A stretch of DNA of 35,618 bases, from positions 1 to 35,618 of the forward strand of contig NZ_LGUF01000007.1 of the NCBI RefSeq assembly GCF_001274725.1. Reading direction: 5' to 3'. The stretch comes from Sporosarcina globispora (GTDB lineage: Bacteria; Bacillota; Bacilli; Bacillales; Cytobacillaceae). The notes under the pieces are model-generated. The model saw nothing but the letters and a program-made list of their open reading frames with translations, searched no databases and had not been told where the DNA came from. Shown piece after piece: positions 15,746-24,838 of this stretch; position 1 is the stretch's first letter, and every line of letters starts with the position of its first letter. The position numbers and the translations under genes are program-made.

Positions 15746-17905
15746 ATGTGGAAAATTTACAAAAAGGATATCAGAAGTATTTTTACGAATTGGGTCGCGG
15801 CAATATTGATCGGAGGCTTGACGCTGCTGCCTTCTTTATATGCCTGGTTTAACATCGAGGCCTCTTGGGATCCCTATAGTCAAACGGATCAGCTTCCAGT
15901 AGGGATAGTGAATGAAGATGCTGGGGCTGTGGTTCGGGATAAGGAAATACATATTGGGGATGACATCGTCAAGGAGCTGAAAAAGAATGATGATATGGAC
16001 TGGCACTTTGATGACCGTAAAGACGCGATGGATAAGGTGGAATATGGCGACTATTTTGCCGTCATCGTGATTCCGGAAAATTTCTCACAGAAGCTGGGAA
16101 CCGTCATTGAAGATCAGCCCGAAAAAGCGAAAATCGAGTATTACGTGAATGAAAAAATAAATGCGATAGCGCCTAAAATCACGGAAACGGGTGCAGGCAG
16201 CATTGTCGATACTGTTACAAGCAATTTTATCTCTACTGTGAACGGCACTATTTTCGAGAAATTTAATGAATTAGGCCTGGAGATTGAAAAAGACCTTCCG
16301 GATATTAAGCGATTCGAGGAGTATGTTTTTGAAATGGAAGAAAAGCTTCCTGAAATTCATTCCTTATTAAGCAGCTCCCTTTCAGATACGGAAAATGCTC
16401 AAAAGATGATTGATAATGCACAAGCACTCGTTCCCGATGCTAAACGCGCGACAGGCAACGGTCTGCAGACAATTAATGAAGCAATGGAATTAATAAACGA
16501 GGCTGAGAATCGTCTGAATGCAATGGAGCCTCAGGTTCAGGAGAATCTGGAGAAGGTCCAGAGTATGGCGGTAAAGGTGAATGATTTTATCTCTACTGTT
16601 CAATCCTCTGACCTAAATTTGGACCAGGGAAAGGAAATTGGCAATCAAATCAATGCGCAGATAGCGGGTTCGCTTCAGAGTATTGAGACAATCGAGACAG
16701 CACTAAATCAGCTGCAGGAATCTAATAATGAACAAGGCACAAACCAGAATCAGGAACAAATCAATCAGGCTCTGGAACAATTGTCCGTACTAAAGCAGGA
16801 ATTGCAGACAATCCAGGAAAACGGACAGAAGGTCAACGCCTTTCTTACTGACAAGCAGCAGGAAGCGGATGAATTAATCACCCGCCTTCAGGAAAATTCA
16901 GCTGCAACTGCAGGTAAGATTGACGCATTCGTTAAAGAATATAATAAAAACATCAGGCCAGCCGTCAAACAGGAAGTGGCCAGCACCAAGGAAACATTGA
17001 ATAATGCCCGGAATATCCTGACTGAAATACAATCTGCCATGCCTGAGGTCGAAAAAATCCTCGCTAATACAGAGGGGAACTTAGATGAAGGAGAAGAAAC
17101 GCTTAAACATATCATCGGAGAGTTTCCGTATGTAAGCGAAAAGATTAATCAATTAGCCGACCGGATCAGGGATATCCAAGGGGAGACAGACATCAATGAG
17201 ATCATTGAGCTGCTGCAAAATGATCCGGAAGCAGAGAAGGGCTTCTTCGAGGAACCTGTTCAGCTCAATAAAAACAGCCTTTTCCCAATCCAAAACTACG
17301 GAACAGGGTTGACTCCCTTTTATACCGTACTTGCAATATGGGTAGGTGCCCTTCTGTTAATTTCCCTATTGGCTACAGATGTCCACCATCCTGAAGACTT
17401 TACGGGAAAACAAATCTATTTCGGCAAACTTCTCACCTTCATAAGCATAGGATTTGCGCAAGCCCTTGTGGTGACAATGGGGGATATGTTCATTCTTGGA
17501 GTGGATGTTGCAGAACCGGTTTGGTTTATCCTGTTTGGCCTGGTGAGCAGTTTAGTGTTTATAATAATTGTTTATACACTGGTTTCTGTATTTGGCGATG
17601 TCGGAAAAGCCATGGCGATTGTCTTGCTCGTTCTGCAGATTGCAGGCGCTGGCGGAACCTATCCGATCGCCTTGCTCCCTGAATTTTTCCAAACCATTCA
17701 TCCCTTCCTTCCCTTCTCTTATGCGATCGATTTAATGAGAGAAGCCGTTGGGGGCATTGTTTGGGAGAGAGCGTACCGGGACCTCATGATTCTAGTGCTA
17801 TTTGGTTTCATTGCTTTAATAATTGGAACCTTCTTGAAAGAGCCGTTAAGCAAGAAAACGAAAGCGCTGATGAAGAAATCGAAGGAATCCGGGTTGTTTC
17901 ATTAG
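15746..17905 (+). CDS. YhgE/Pip-family membrane protein
   Basis: 719 aa. One N-terminal membrane helix (about 13-35), then a large extracytoplasmic region. This begins with the conserved LPVGIVNEDAGA (near 50-61) and GDYFAVIVIPENFS (near 108-121), then a long helical, coiled-coil-rich stretch (about 180-500, many Glu/Gln/Asn). Five C-terminal helices (about 530-705) complete the ABC-2 permease-like shape. This is the YhgE/Pip (phage infection protein) group, related to MmpL-like and type VII secretion-associated (EsaA/YueB) proteins. Some members serve as phage receptors. The transported substrate is unknown. The ribosome site TAGGACTGAACAGC is modest. Confidence 0.9.
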   Translation: MWKIYKKDIRSIFTNWVAAILIGGLTLLPSLYAWFNIEASWDPYSQTDQLPVGIVNEDAGAVVRDKEIHIGDDIVKELKKNDDMDWHFDDRKDAMDKVEYGDYFAVIVIPENFSQKLGTVIEDQPEKAKIEYYVNEKINAIAPKITETGAGSIVDTVTSNFISTVNGTIFEKFNELGLEIEKDLPDIKRFEEYVFEMEEKLPEIHSLLSSSLSDTENAQKMIDNAQALVPDAKRATGNGLQTINEAMELINEAENRLNAMEPQVQENLEKVQSMAVKVNDFISTVQSSDLNLDQGKEIGNQINAQIAGSLQSIETIETALNQLQESNNEQGTNQNQEQINQALEQLSVLKQELQTIQENGQKVNAFLTDKQQEADELITRLQENSAATAGKIDAFVKEYNKNIRPAVKQEVASTKETLNNARNILTEIQSAMPEVEKILANTEGNLDEGEETLKHIIGEFPYVSEKINQLADRIRDIQGETDINEIIELLQNDPEAEKGFFEEPVQLNKNSLFPIQNYGTGLTPFYTVLAIWVGALLLISLLATDVHHPEDFTGKQIYFGKLLTFISIGFAQALVVTMGDMFILGVDVAEPVWFILFGLVSSLVFIIIVYTLVSVFGDVGKAMAIVLLVLQIAGAGGTYPIALLPEFFQTIHPFLPFSYAIDLMREAVGGIVWERAYRDLMILVLFGFIALIIGTFLKEPLSKKTKALMKKSKESGLFH

Positions 17906-17917
17906 GGAGGTTTGAGA

Positions 17918-17946
17918 AAAGGGGAAAGGCGTTTTCATTCCCCTTT
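17918..17946 (+). terminator. Hairpin after the YhgE/Pip gene
   Basis: Arms AAAGGGGAA (17918-17926) and TTCCCCTTT (17938-17946), 13 bp past the stop codon. Poor T tract (ATAAATAA), so termination efficiency is uncertain. Confidence 0.5.
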
Positions 17947-18087
17947 ATAAATAAGCATGTTTTAGCAGTATTCCTTTAACAAAATAAAGAAAACTACCCT
18001 GATTGGGCAGCTAACCTTAATTGAACATAGAGGATTTAAGAATCATGAGGATTGGACTGAAGCGATTAACCCGTTAAGGTGGGATTA

Positions 18088-18198
18088 ATGAAACGCTGGA
18101 ATACATGGTGGTCAACCCCGGTCCACTTTACTGCCTATGCCTTTTTCTTGCCGTGGCTTTTAAAATTTATACGAAGAACTGAAACTCGGCAAAAATAA
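18088..18198 (+). CDS. Possible 36-aa membrane peptide
   Basis: Short frame beginning with ATG after AAGGTGGGATTA, a usable ribosome site. The product is Trp-rich at the N-terminus (KRWNTWWSTP), has one hydrophobic helix (VHFTAYAFFLPWLLKFI) and a basic tail (RRTETRQK), the look of a small single-span membrane peptide. A strong hairpin starts at its stop codon. The codons just before it form another open stretch ending in a TAATG overlap with this ATG, without a clear start. No family recognised. Confidence 0.4.
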   Translation: MKRWNTWWSTPVHFTAYAFFLPWLLKFIRRTETRQK

Positions 18199-18227
18199 AT
18201 CCGCTCCCCAAAATGAGGAACGGATTT
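18197..18227 (-). terminator. Bidirectional terminator of the M20 operon
   Basis: Arms AAATCCG (18197-18203) and CGGATTT (18221-18227) with additional TCC/GGA pairing inside. On the minus strand it is followed by ATTTTTGCC; on the plus strand by CTCTTT. Confidence 0.75.
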
Positions 18228-18243
18228 CTCTTTAAGATCAGCT

Positions 18244-19425
18244 TTATAGCTTTTCGTTCAAGTATGCCCAGGCATATTGTGCATAGAGCTCTGCACCTGT
18301 TGATAAAGCGTCTTCATCAATATTGAATTTGCCGTGGTGGTGGGCCCATTCTGTGTCTTTTTCTGGATTGCCGCTGCCAACGAGGGCGAAGCTGCCAGGT
18401 GCCCTGTCCAGGTAGATGCTGAAATCTTCGGCTCCCATTGTGGGCTTTTCATTAAATAGCACATCTTCCCCGAAAGCTTCGGAAGCAACCTTTTGGACGA
18501 GTTGTGCACTGTATTCATCATTATTTACCGCACGCGTACCACGGATGTATTCCACCCTAGCCCCTGCACCGTAAATAGCTGCCGTGTTTTCAGCATAATG
18601 CTGAAGCTGTTCTTCAATATGATCTCTTGTTTCAGGATTGAAACAGCGGACTGTCCCCTCGATGAGGGCATTTTCTGCGATGATATTGAATCTTGTGCCC
18701 ACCGTCATTTTTCCAATGGTGAGTACGGCAGGATGCTGGGCATCAATGGTTCTTGACACAACGCTCTGCACATTCATGACAAAGGAAGAGGCGACAACGG
18801 CCGCATCAATGCAATCATGCGGCATAGCACCATGCCCGCCCTTGCCTTTAAATATCACCTTGAAGATATCAGCTGATGCGAAGGAGGGCCCTGGTGTACA
18901 GGACACCTTGTGTGTCGGCATTTGCGACCAGATATGGATGCCAAAGACATTGTCAACGCCTTCCATCGCTCCCTGTTCCACCAGCATCTTTGCCCCTTCT
19001 GCTATTTCTTCAGCTGGCTGGAACAGCAGGCGGACATTCCCCGGCAATTCTTCCTTAATCTCATTTAATGCCTTGGCTGCAATCAGCAGCATCGCGGTAT
19101 GGGCGTCATGTCCGCATGCGTGCATTTTCCCACTTTCCAGGGACGCATATGGCAGATCCGTATTCAATTCCTCCACCTGCAGCGCATCCATATCTCCCCT
19201 TAAAGCTACTGTATTTCCTGCCTTCCCGCCTGCAATCTCTGCAATGACACCCGTTGGTTCCGTTCTTCTGTATGGGATGCCCAGACCATCGAGATACTCA
19301 CAGATAAATTGGGTTGTTTTAAATTCCTCCCATGACACCTCTGGTTCACGATGGAACCTTCTGCGCAGACCAGTCAATTCATCGCTGTTTGCCTCAATCA
19401 ATTCTTTTAGCCCGTTATGAATCAT
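18244..19425 (-). CDS. M20D-family amidohydrolase (N-acyl amino acid / IAA-amino acid hydrolase type)
   Basis: 393 aa metallopeptidase-type amidohydrolase. Metal-ligand and catalytic motifs are in place: GDMDAL (near 77-82), MHACGHDAHTAML (near 101-113), QPAEE (near 136-140, catalytic Glu), a GGHGAMPH dimerisation-domain motif, and TMGAEDFS near the C-terminus. It is expected to release a free amino acid from an N-acyl derivative in the cytoplasm. It starts three bases after the stop of the upstream M20 gene, with GGAGGCGGAGTAAAAG as ribosome site, so the two are translationally coupled. Confidence 0.93.
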   Translation of the reverse strand: MIHNGLKELIEANSDELTGLRRRFHREPEVSWEEFKTTQFICEYLDGLGIPYRRTEPTGVIAEIAGGKAGNTVALRGDMDALQVEELNTDLPYASLESGKMHACGHDAHTAMLLIAAKALNEIKEELPGNVRLLFQPAEEIAEGAKMLVEQGAMEGVDNVFGIHIWSQMPTHKVSCTPGPSFASADIFKVIFKGKGGHGAMPHDCIDAAVVASSFVMNVQSVVSRTIDAQHPAVLTIGKMTVGTRFNIIAENALIEGTVRCFNPETRDHIEEQLQHYAENTAAIYGAGARVEYIRGTRAVNNDEYSAQLVQKVASEAFGEDVLFNEKPTMGAEDFSIYLDRAPGSFALVGSGNPEKDTEWAHHHGKFNIDEDALSTGAELYAQYAWAYLNEKL

Positions 19426-19428
19426 CTT

Positions 19429-20691
19429 TTACTCCGCCTCCGTTAGCTCTATTGCTGCCTCAAACAGAATGTGGACAGCTTCGGCGATATGCCGGGAATC
19501 AGACCATTCTTCCGGACTATGGCTCAGTCCGTTTTTGCTTGGAATAAACAGCATCCCTGTATTGGTATAATCAGCGAAAACCATGGCATCGTGGCCAGCA
19601 CCGCTATTTATGGAGCATGAAGGGAAGCCAAGTTTGTTGCTTTTCTCCCTTAACAGGCTGACAATCTCTTTATTCATCTCTTTTGGCTGAATATACAAAA
19701 GCTGTTCAACCGTTATTTCCATTCCGATATCGTGATAGGAGTCTGCTAATTCTTTCACTTTTTGAATGACACTCTGGACATGTTCTTCCTTTCCAGAGCG
19801 AATGTCTACAGAAAATACCGTTTGATCCGGAATCACATTGGCTCCATTTGGATACACCTGCAATTGCCCAGTTGTCACAACCGTCCCTTCCCCTTCGGCC
19901 GCCGCCAGCTCTGGAAATTGGGCGATCATCTTTGCGGCTGTAACCAGCGCATCTGCCCTCCTGTCCATTGGAGTGGTCCCTGCGTGTCCAGCCTTCCCTT
20001 TTACAGTGACCTCTAATTGGGTTAATCCGACAATCGCTTCGACTACCCCGATCGGAATATTTTTCTCTTCTAAAATTGGTCCCTGTTCAATATGCAATTC
20101 CAGATAAGCCTTTAGTGTCTTCGGGTTTCTTGGTTTCGGAAGAGACGAATCGAGCCCGATTTTCTCCATTGCTTCAACCGTCGTGATGCCATCTTTGTCT
20201 TTCAATGATTTGAAGTCTTCCTCAGCCAGCAGGCCGACCAACCCTCGTGAACCCATTAAGCCGCCGCTAAATCTGGAGCCTTCCTCTTCGATTAGGGCAA
20301 TAACTTCCAGTGGATATTTCGGCGTTAATCCATTCTCAGTGAAAAGTGCAGCCACTTCAAGACCTGCTACAACTCCTGCAGGTCCATCATAAGATCCTCC
20401 ATTCGGGACGGAATCAAAGTGAGAGCCGATGAGAACACTAGCTGCATCTTTTTCGGACCCTTCAAGCCTTCCAAAAATATTGCCCAATCCATCTTCACGG
20501 ACAGTCAAGCCTGCTTCCTTCATTTTTTCTTTAATATACTGCCGTGCAAGCAAATCCTCCTGACTATAAGTCAGCCGGGTTGTTCCTCTGCCTGGAGTCG
20601 CCGTATAGGTGCTTAAGGTGTCAATATGGCTTTCGATTCGCGCCTGTATTTTCTCGAGGTTCACGTTTTTCCCTATTTGAACTTCACTCAT
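19429..20691 (-). CDS. M20 N-carbamoyl-L-amino acid hydrolase / allantoate amidohydrolase family
   Basis: 420 aa from the ATG at 20691, which follows AAAGGAATGGGTAGA; the longest open frame runs back into the preceding gene. Family signatures: TRLTYS, GSHFDSVPNGGSYDG (metal His/Asp), IEEEGSRFSGGLMGSRG (catalytic Glu pair), LELHIEQGPILE, KGKAGHAGTTPMDRRADA and GAGHDAM. The group covers N-carbamoyl-amino acid hydrolases (HyuC), beta-ureidopropionase and allantoate amidohydrolase; sequence alone does not choose among them. The lack of purine or hydantoin genes nearby, and its pairing with an M20D enzyme and a transporter, suggest scavenging of N-blocked amino acids. Confidence 0.9.
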   Translation of the reverse strand: MSEVQIGKNVNLEKIQARIESHIDTLSTYTATPGRGTTRLTYSQEDLLARQYIKEKMKEAGLTVREDGLGNIFGRLEGSEKDAASVLIGSHFDSVPNGGSYDGPAGVVAGLEVAALFTENGLTPKYPLEVIALIEEEGSRFSGGLMGSRGLVGLLAEEDFKSLKDKDGITTVEAMEKIGLDSSLPKPRNPKTLKAYLELHIEQGPILEEKNIPIGVVEAIVGLTQLEVTVKGKAGHAGTTPMDRRADALVTAAKMIAQFPELAAAEGEGTVVTTGQLQVYPNGANVIPDQTVFSVDIRSGKEEHVQSVIQKVKELADSYHDIGMEITVEQLLYIQPKEMNKEIVSLLREKSNKLGFPSCSINSGAGHDAMVFADYTNTGMLFIPSKNGLSHSPEEWSDSRHIAEAVHILFEAAIELTEAE

Positions 20692-20707
20692 TCTACCCAT
20701 TCCTTTC

Positions 20708-21916
20708 TTACAAGAATCTGACAAATATTCCTGCCAATACGACCGACACAATGGTAACTGTAATGAACCCGCCGACAAGCATAGGCGGCAGCATGTTGCT
20801 TGTCAGCATTTCCCTCTCTTTCTCATCTTCTGTTAATGATTTAATCACTTCATTTGTAATAATGTAGTCAGCCGGGAATCCATATAGTGCCGTCAATGAA
20901 ACAGCGAAGGCCATTTCCTTGCTCACTTTTAAAATTTTTCCAGCGATAAATGAGAAGATATACATTCCGATTACGCCTAAAATAATGCTTCCTGCAAGCG
21001 GATAAATAATTTCAAGCATCATCCCTGGTGTAGCCTGCTTTAAGCCATCAAAAATAAAGAGCATCAGGGCCATAATTGCAAAACCGAATCCATTTGCTTT
21101 TTGCAGAACCTGCTTTTCAAGAAAGCCAATACTTGTGGCAATAACCCCGAACAATAGGCAAAGGACAAATGGACTGACGCTGACCACTGGGGCTAAAAGA
21201 GTTGATGTCAGGTAAGCAAGGTAGGATACTGCTGCCAATCTTAAAAACTTGAAGAAATCTGTATTGTATTTCTCAGGCATATTTTTAAAGAGCTTTAACT
21301 CAGGTTTAGCAGCTGACGCTGATGCAGCGGCAGTCTCTTCAGCTGCAGGGCCCTGCGACTTAAAAGCAAGCTGCCCGCTGCGGTACTGCTGCAAAAGCCG
21401 TTTTCCTTCTTTTTTCAGGACGATGGATGTAAGCGGATATCCCGCAAATCCCTGCATAACATAAATCACGATCGCAAAGACAGACAGAGAAGCTAGACCC
21501 GCTTCTTTCGCTCCTTCCGACATAATCAAAGCAGATACAACACCTCCTACAAGAGGAGGAATGGCGACAACCACCGTTTTAAATCCAAAGATGAAGCTGC
21601 CGACTCCAAGTAATATCGCAATAATTCCTAAAATCCCTGACAAAGCAATCACAATCGTCTTCCACTGATTTTTCAATTCCTGGATTGATAGCAATGTGCC
21701 CATATTGGTAATCAATAAGTACATCATCATCGTTGCCACAACTGGCGGAACTCCTGCCAATGCCACGATATCCTGCGGAAAGAATGTCCAATAGCCTGCC
21801 AGGAACAGAACGGCACAAATGAAAATGGATGGCACCCACGCCTTGGTCCGAACGGCAACCAGATCTCCAATATATAAAATAAGCAAAAGAATAACCAAAG
21901 CTAACATCTGTGACAT
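20708..21916 (-). CDS. Multi-pass membrane transporter of unknown substrate (ESS/GltS-like shape)
   Basis: 402 aa with about ten to twelve membrane helices. A cytoplasmic loop rich in Ala and Ser (about 185-205) splits the protein into two halves, and conserved-looking GVV/GG and PPLVGG, PPMLVGG stretches sit in the helices. The overall shape resembles sodium:solute symporters of the glutamate (ESS) type or the wider bile-acid/auxin transporter fold, but I cannot name the family with confidence. It is the first gene of a three-gene operon with two M20 hydrolases, so uptake of an N-acyl or N-carbamoyl amino acid or dipeptide is the natural inference. Confidence 0.7.
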   Translation of the reverse strand: MSQMLALVILLLILYIGDLVAVRTKAWVPSIFICAVLFLAGYWTFFPQDIVALAGVPPVVATMMMYLLITNMGTLLSIQELKNQWKTIVIALSGILGIIAILLGVGSFIFGFKTVVVAIPPLVGGVVSALIMSEGAKEAGLASLSVFAIVIYVMQGFAGYPLTSIVLKKEGKRLLQQYRSGQLAFKSQGPAAEETAAASASAAKPELKLFKNMPEKYNTDFFKFLRLAAVSYLAYLTSTLLAPVVSVSPFVLCLLFGVIATSIGFLEKQVLQKANGFGFAIMALMLFIFDGLKQATPGMMLEIIYPLAGSIILGVIGMYIFSFIAGKILKVSKEMAFAVSLTALYGFPADYIITNEVIKSLTEDEKEREMLTSNMLPPMLVGGFITVTIVSVVLAGIFVRFL

Positions 21917-21971
21917 TAATCCCCATCCCCTTCTTCAGATAAATCATTCGTTTATCGAAAAATATATATTG

Positions 21972-22102
21972 TTAGAATAATAATACAATTATACTTTTCA
22001 GTCAATTTAAATTATTTAAAATTTTATGTAAGCGGCATCATTCCAGTTTCTGTATGAATCATGTTATTCATATAATTTATTAAAATAATAATATTATTCT
22101 AA
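21972..22102. promoter_or_regulatory. Pair of inverted operator-like sites upstream of the transporter operon
   Basis: TTAGAATAATAAT (21972-21984) reappears on the opposite strand as TTAGAATAATATT (22090-22102), 12 of 13 bases identical. They flank an AT-rich gene-free stretch of about 105 bp. Repeated inverted sites of this type are typical of regulator binding with looping; the regulator is unknown. Confidence 0.4.
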
Positions 22103-22132
22103 AAATATATTGGAACTGCTGGAGATATAAAA

Positions 22133-22155
22133 AAACCCGTCAATAAGACGAGTTT
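22133..22155 (-). terminator. Terminator of the GNAT gene
   Basis: Minus-strand stem AAACTCGTC / GACGGGTTT (one G-U pair) with five-base loop, followed by TTTTATATC. It overlaps the stop codon of the acetyltransferase gene. Confidence 0.75.
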
Positions 22156-22675
22156 AGAATTTAGATAATACATCCTTAATGTTATTCCATTCATAAATAA
22201 GAAGATTAAATTCAGCACCTGCAATGGTAATCTTTTCAGTTCTATGTATCTCTGCACCATAATACTCATAGAAGGAACGGGTTTTATTGTCTTCTAATAC
22301 TTCAACAAAAATTCGATCGAAGCCAAGTTCTTCAAATTGCAGAAAAACTTGCTTTAATAGCCCTTTGCCAACTCCCTTTCCTTGATATTCTTCTAGGAGA
22401 TAAATGGCAGTTAAGTCACCAGACTTCGGAATATGATTACTTTTTCTCTTTCCGCAATCAGCAAATCCGATGATATCACCATCATTATTTTCTGCAACGA
22501 ACACATAGTTTCCTTCTTTTAAAATGTTATCATTCCATAAATCAGTTCGCCTGTCATAAGATAAGTTACTTAAAAATTCATCAGGAATAATATTTTTATA
22601 GGTTGTTCTCCAGCTATCAACATGTACTTTCGCAATACCTTTTGAATCAGCCAGACCCGCTTTTCTAATAGTCAT
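22154..22675 (-). CDS. GNAT-family N-acetyltransferase
   Basis: 173 aa from the ATG at 22675, preceded by GGAGGTGAAGATC; the longer start at 22714 lies upstream of this ribosome site. Typical acetyl-CoA-binding core: a strand LTAIYLLEEYQGKGVGKGLL (motif A, with QGKGVG binding the pyrophosphate), preceded by FVAENNDGDIIGFADCG, followed by a DNKTRSFYEYYGAE segment (motif B). N-terminal TIRKAGLAD-IAKVHVDSWRTTY is the form seen in many small-molecule acetyltransferases of Bacillus. The substrate is unknown. It is transcribed alone. Confidence 0.9.
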   Translation of the reverse strand: MTIRKAGLADSKGIAKVHVDSWRTTYKNIIPDEFLSNLSYDRRTDLWNDNILKEGNYVFVAENNDGDIIGFADCGKRKSNHIPKSGDLTAIYLLEEYQGKGVGKGLLKQVFLQFEELGFDRIFVEVLEDNKTRSFYEYYGAEIHRTEKITIAGAEFNLLIYEWNNIKDVLSKF

Positions 22676-22762
22676 GATCTTCACCTCCGAAAAAGGATAA
22701 GGTATATATTCCATATAAATACAAATAATCCCTCTCCCTATTCAGCAAATTGGATTCCAAAC

Positions 22763-22787
22763 AAAAAAGGGGCAGCTGCTGCCCCTT
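22763..22787 (-). terminator. Terminator of the glycerophosphodiesterase gene
   Basis: GGGGCAG-CTG-CTGCCCC hairpin followed on the minus strand by TTTTTTGTTTGG. Nine bases past the stop codon. Confidence 0.9.
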
Positions 22788-22796
22788 TCTCAAGTA

Positions 22797-23627
22797 TTAG
22801 TTTCTAGGATCAACATAATCCGGATAATCGGTAATGATGGCGTCAACTTTCATTTCGAACAGAAAGTCGGCGGCTTCCTGGCTGCGCACTGTCCATGATC
22901 CAATTTGCATGCCATGAGAGTGAACCTGATTCACTAATTCTTCAGTGACAATTCCATAGCTAGGGTTAAACCAATCCGCATAAGCTGAAAACTCCTGTAA
23001 AGCTTCAGCTGTAGTATCGGCACGGTTAGAAGTCAGTACACCGATTGGAACTTTAGGAAGAAGCTGGTCCATTTTTTTCATGGATTCGAAGTTAAAAGAC
23101 TGGATAATGATTTTTTCATTTTGCGGATTATCAAGATTTCGTGCTTTTAATGCATCTGCCACTTGTTTTTCCATACCAGGGTAAAGCTCTGGAGCTTTCA
23201 ATTCTATTAAAATTCCAACCTTACCATGGTACCGATCCAGAATCTCTTCAAATGTTGGTATTGATTCTCCTGCAAATTGTTCCCCTTTCCAGCTGCCTGC
23301 ATCAAGACTCCTTAGGTAGTCAAAAGTTAAATCCCCCACTTTTCCCGTTCCATCTGTTGTCCGATCCACAGTTGTATCATGAATCACCACTAATTCGCCA
23401 TCTTTGCTTCTTTGGACATCAATTTCGATATAATCGGCTTTCATATCCACTGCCAGATCAAAGCCAGCAATCGTATTTTCCGGTGCATACCCTGTTGCGC
23501 CGCGGTGCGCGATATTATCCACTTGTTTTCTTTCGCCTGTTGTCGGTTCTGCTGCAAACGCCTGGCTGATAGGGCTGAATAATAGTGAAAGAGCTACCCC
23601 TGCACCAATTAATAGTTTTTTGTCCAT
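22797..23627 (-). CDS. Secreted glycerophosphodiester phosphodiesterase
   Basis: 276 aa from the ATG at 23627, which has AGGAG nine bases upstream; the in-frame ATG at 23636 touches that AGGAG. Signal peptide about 1-26 (cleavage after AFA). GDPD-family TIM barrel with AHRGATGYAPENT (H41-R42, E50), EIDVQRSKDG (E68, D70) and VIHD (H83), all required for metal binding and catalysis, plus a C-terminal WTV and ITDYPD. It hydrolyses glycerophosphodiesters outside the cell to give glycerol-3-phosphate, as GlpQ does. No phosphate-regulon box was recognised upstream. Confidence 0.94.
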   Translation of the reverse strand: MDKKLLIGAGVALSLLFSPISQAFAAEPTTGERKQVDNIAHRGATGYAPENTIAGFDLAVDMKADYIEIDVQRSKDGELVVIHDTTVDRTTDGTGKVGDLTFDYLRSLDAGSWKGEQFAGESIPTFEEILDRYHGKVGILIELKAPELYPGMEKQVADALKARNLDNPQNEKIIIQSFNFESMKKMDQLLPKVPIGVLTSNRADTTAEALQEFSAYADWFNPSYGIVTEELVNQVHSHGMQIGSWTVRSQEAADFLFEMKVDAIITDYPDYVDPRN

Positions 23628-23800
23628 GCTCTCCATCTCCTATCTAAAATATGTATTCAACCATATTCTAGGAAAGGAATGTTGAACGGGTATGTGATTA
23701 TTTTTATAGATAAATAAAGATCATGTTAACAAAAGCAGGCCTTTTTCCTTACGTTTATTTACAAAACTGCTATTTGAAATTGAATAAAAATACCCTTTTA

Positions 23801-23837
23801 CATTTACCAGCTGGGGGATCTTCCCCGCTGGTAAATG
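23801..23837 (-). terminator. Terminator of the beta-lactamase gene
   Basis: Eleven-bp arms CATTTACCAGC (23801-23811) and GCTGGTAAATG (23827-23837), with a GGGG/CCCC pairing inside. It ends three bases before the bla stop codon on the plus strand. On the minus strand it is followed by TAAAAGGG, a weak T tract, so efficiency is uncertain. Confidence 0.65.
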
Positions 23838-23839
23838 TT

Positions 23840-24772
23840 TTAATCCAATGCCTTTATTGTCATCTCCGCTGCCTCTGCAATCAGAGCATTATCGTATTCT
23901 GCATCTTTTGAATCCCGGCTGGAAAGGATGGCCATGATAATAGGCTCCCTGTTTGGCGGCCAGACAATTGCTATGTCATTACGGGTTCCGTAGCCTCCTG
24001 CACCGCTCTTGTCAGCTACCTCCCAGCCGCTTGGCACACCAGCACGAATTAGTGGATCTCCAGTAGCGTTGCCCCGCATCCAATCGGTTAAAATGCTCTG
24101 TTTTTCCTCAGGAAGAAGGTCGCCCATTAATGACTTTTGGAGGCTTGCTGCAAGTTCTTTAGGTGTGCTTGTATCCCGGATATCCCCTGGCTCTGCCTCG
24201 TTCAAATCCGTCTCAAAGCGCGAAGGCTTTGTGACTGAATCACCCATTTCTTTCAATGCCGTTTCAAATCCTTCCGGGCCCCCTAATTCCTCTAACATTA
24301 AGTTGCCTGCTGTATTGTCGCTAAATCGGATGGCCGCTTCACAAAGTTCCCTTAAAGTCATTCCAGTCTTTACATGCTTTTCTGTAACCGGAGAATACGT
24401 GACCAGATCATCACTTTTGTATGTAATGATTTCATCCATTTCCTCCAATGATTTCTTCTCGAGCAATATTGCAGCTGCCAACGGCTTGAATGTTGAAGCG
24501 TAAGCGAATCTTTCATTAGACCTGTAAGCGATTGTCTTTTTTGACCCTGTGTCGTATGCATACACGCCGAGCCGTGCGTCAAAATCCCTCTCCAGCTGTT
24601 TGAACTTCTGATCTGTATTTACAGAGGTTTTTTTTGACGCTTCATCCATATTGGGTTCTGATGCCTTATTGGCATTAGCACAACCAGCCAGAATAAGGAG
24701 CAAAGCCATGCTTATTAGCCGAACTGCTTTTAACGTATGTTTACCAGAAATAGAATAATATAGTTTTTTCAT
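23840..24772 (-). CDS. bla: Class A beta-lactamase (lipoprotein)
   Basis: 310 aa from the ATG at 24772 (AAAGAGG eight bases upstream; nearby TTG and ATG in-frame starts have poor spacing). Lipoprotein signal with lipobox ILAGC, Cys31. All class A active-site motifs are present: nucleophile S93 in STFK, SDN at 151-153, E187 in ETDLN (omega loop), and KSG at 255-257 in place of the common KTG. It hydrolyses beta-lactams at the outer face of the membrane. It is divergent from blaR1-blaI, with two BlaI operators across its promoter, so expression is expected to be beta-lactam inducible. The Ambler class is certain; the substrate range cannot be read here. Confidence 0.95.
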   Translation of the reverse strand: MKKLYYSISGKHTLKAVRLISMALLLILAGCANANKASEPNMDEASKKTSVNTDQKFKQLERDFDARLGVYAYDTGSKKTIAYRSNERFAYASTFKPLAAAILLEKKSLEEMDEIITYKSDDLVTYSPVTEKHVKTGMTLRELCEAAIRFSDNTAGNLMLEELGGPEGFETALKEMGDSVTKPSRFETDLNEAEPGDIRDTSTPKELAASLQKSLMGDLLPEEKQSILTDWMRGNATGDPLIRAGVPSGWEVADKSGAGGYGTRNDIAIVWPPNREPIIMAILSSRDSKDAEYDNALIAEAAEMTIKALD

Positions 24773-24838
24773 ATTCATTACCTCTTTCAAAAATTTTTGA
24801 GCCTAAGCACTTACTATCTATTTTTAACACCCCTTAAG

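Noticed and set aside
18638..19420. 260-codon plus-strand frame opposite the M20D gene
   Set aside because: Antisense shadow of a well-supported gene, with no ribosome site or family match.
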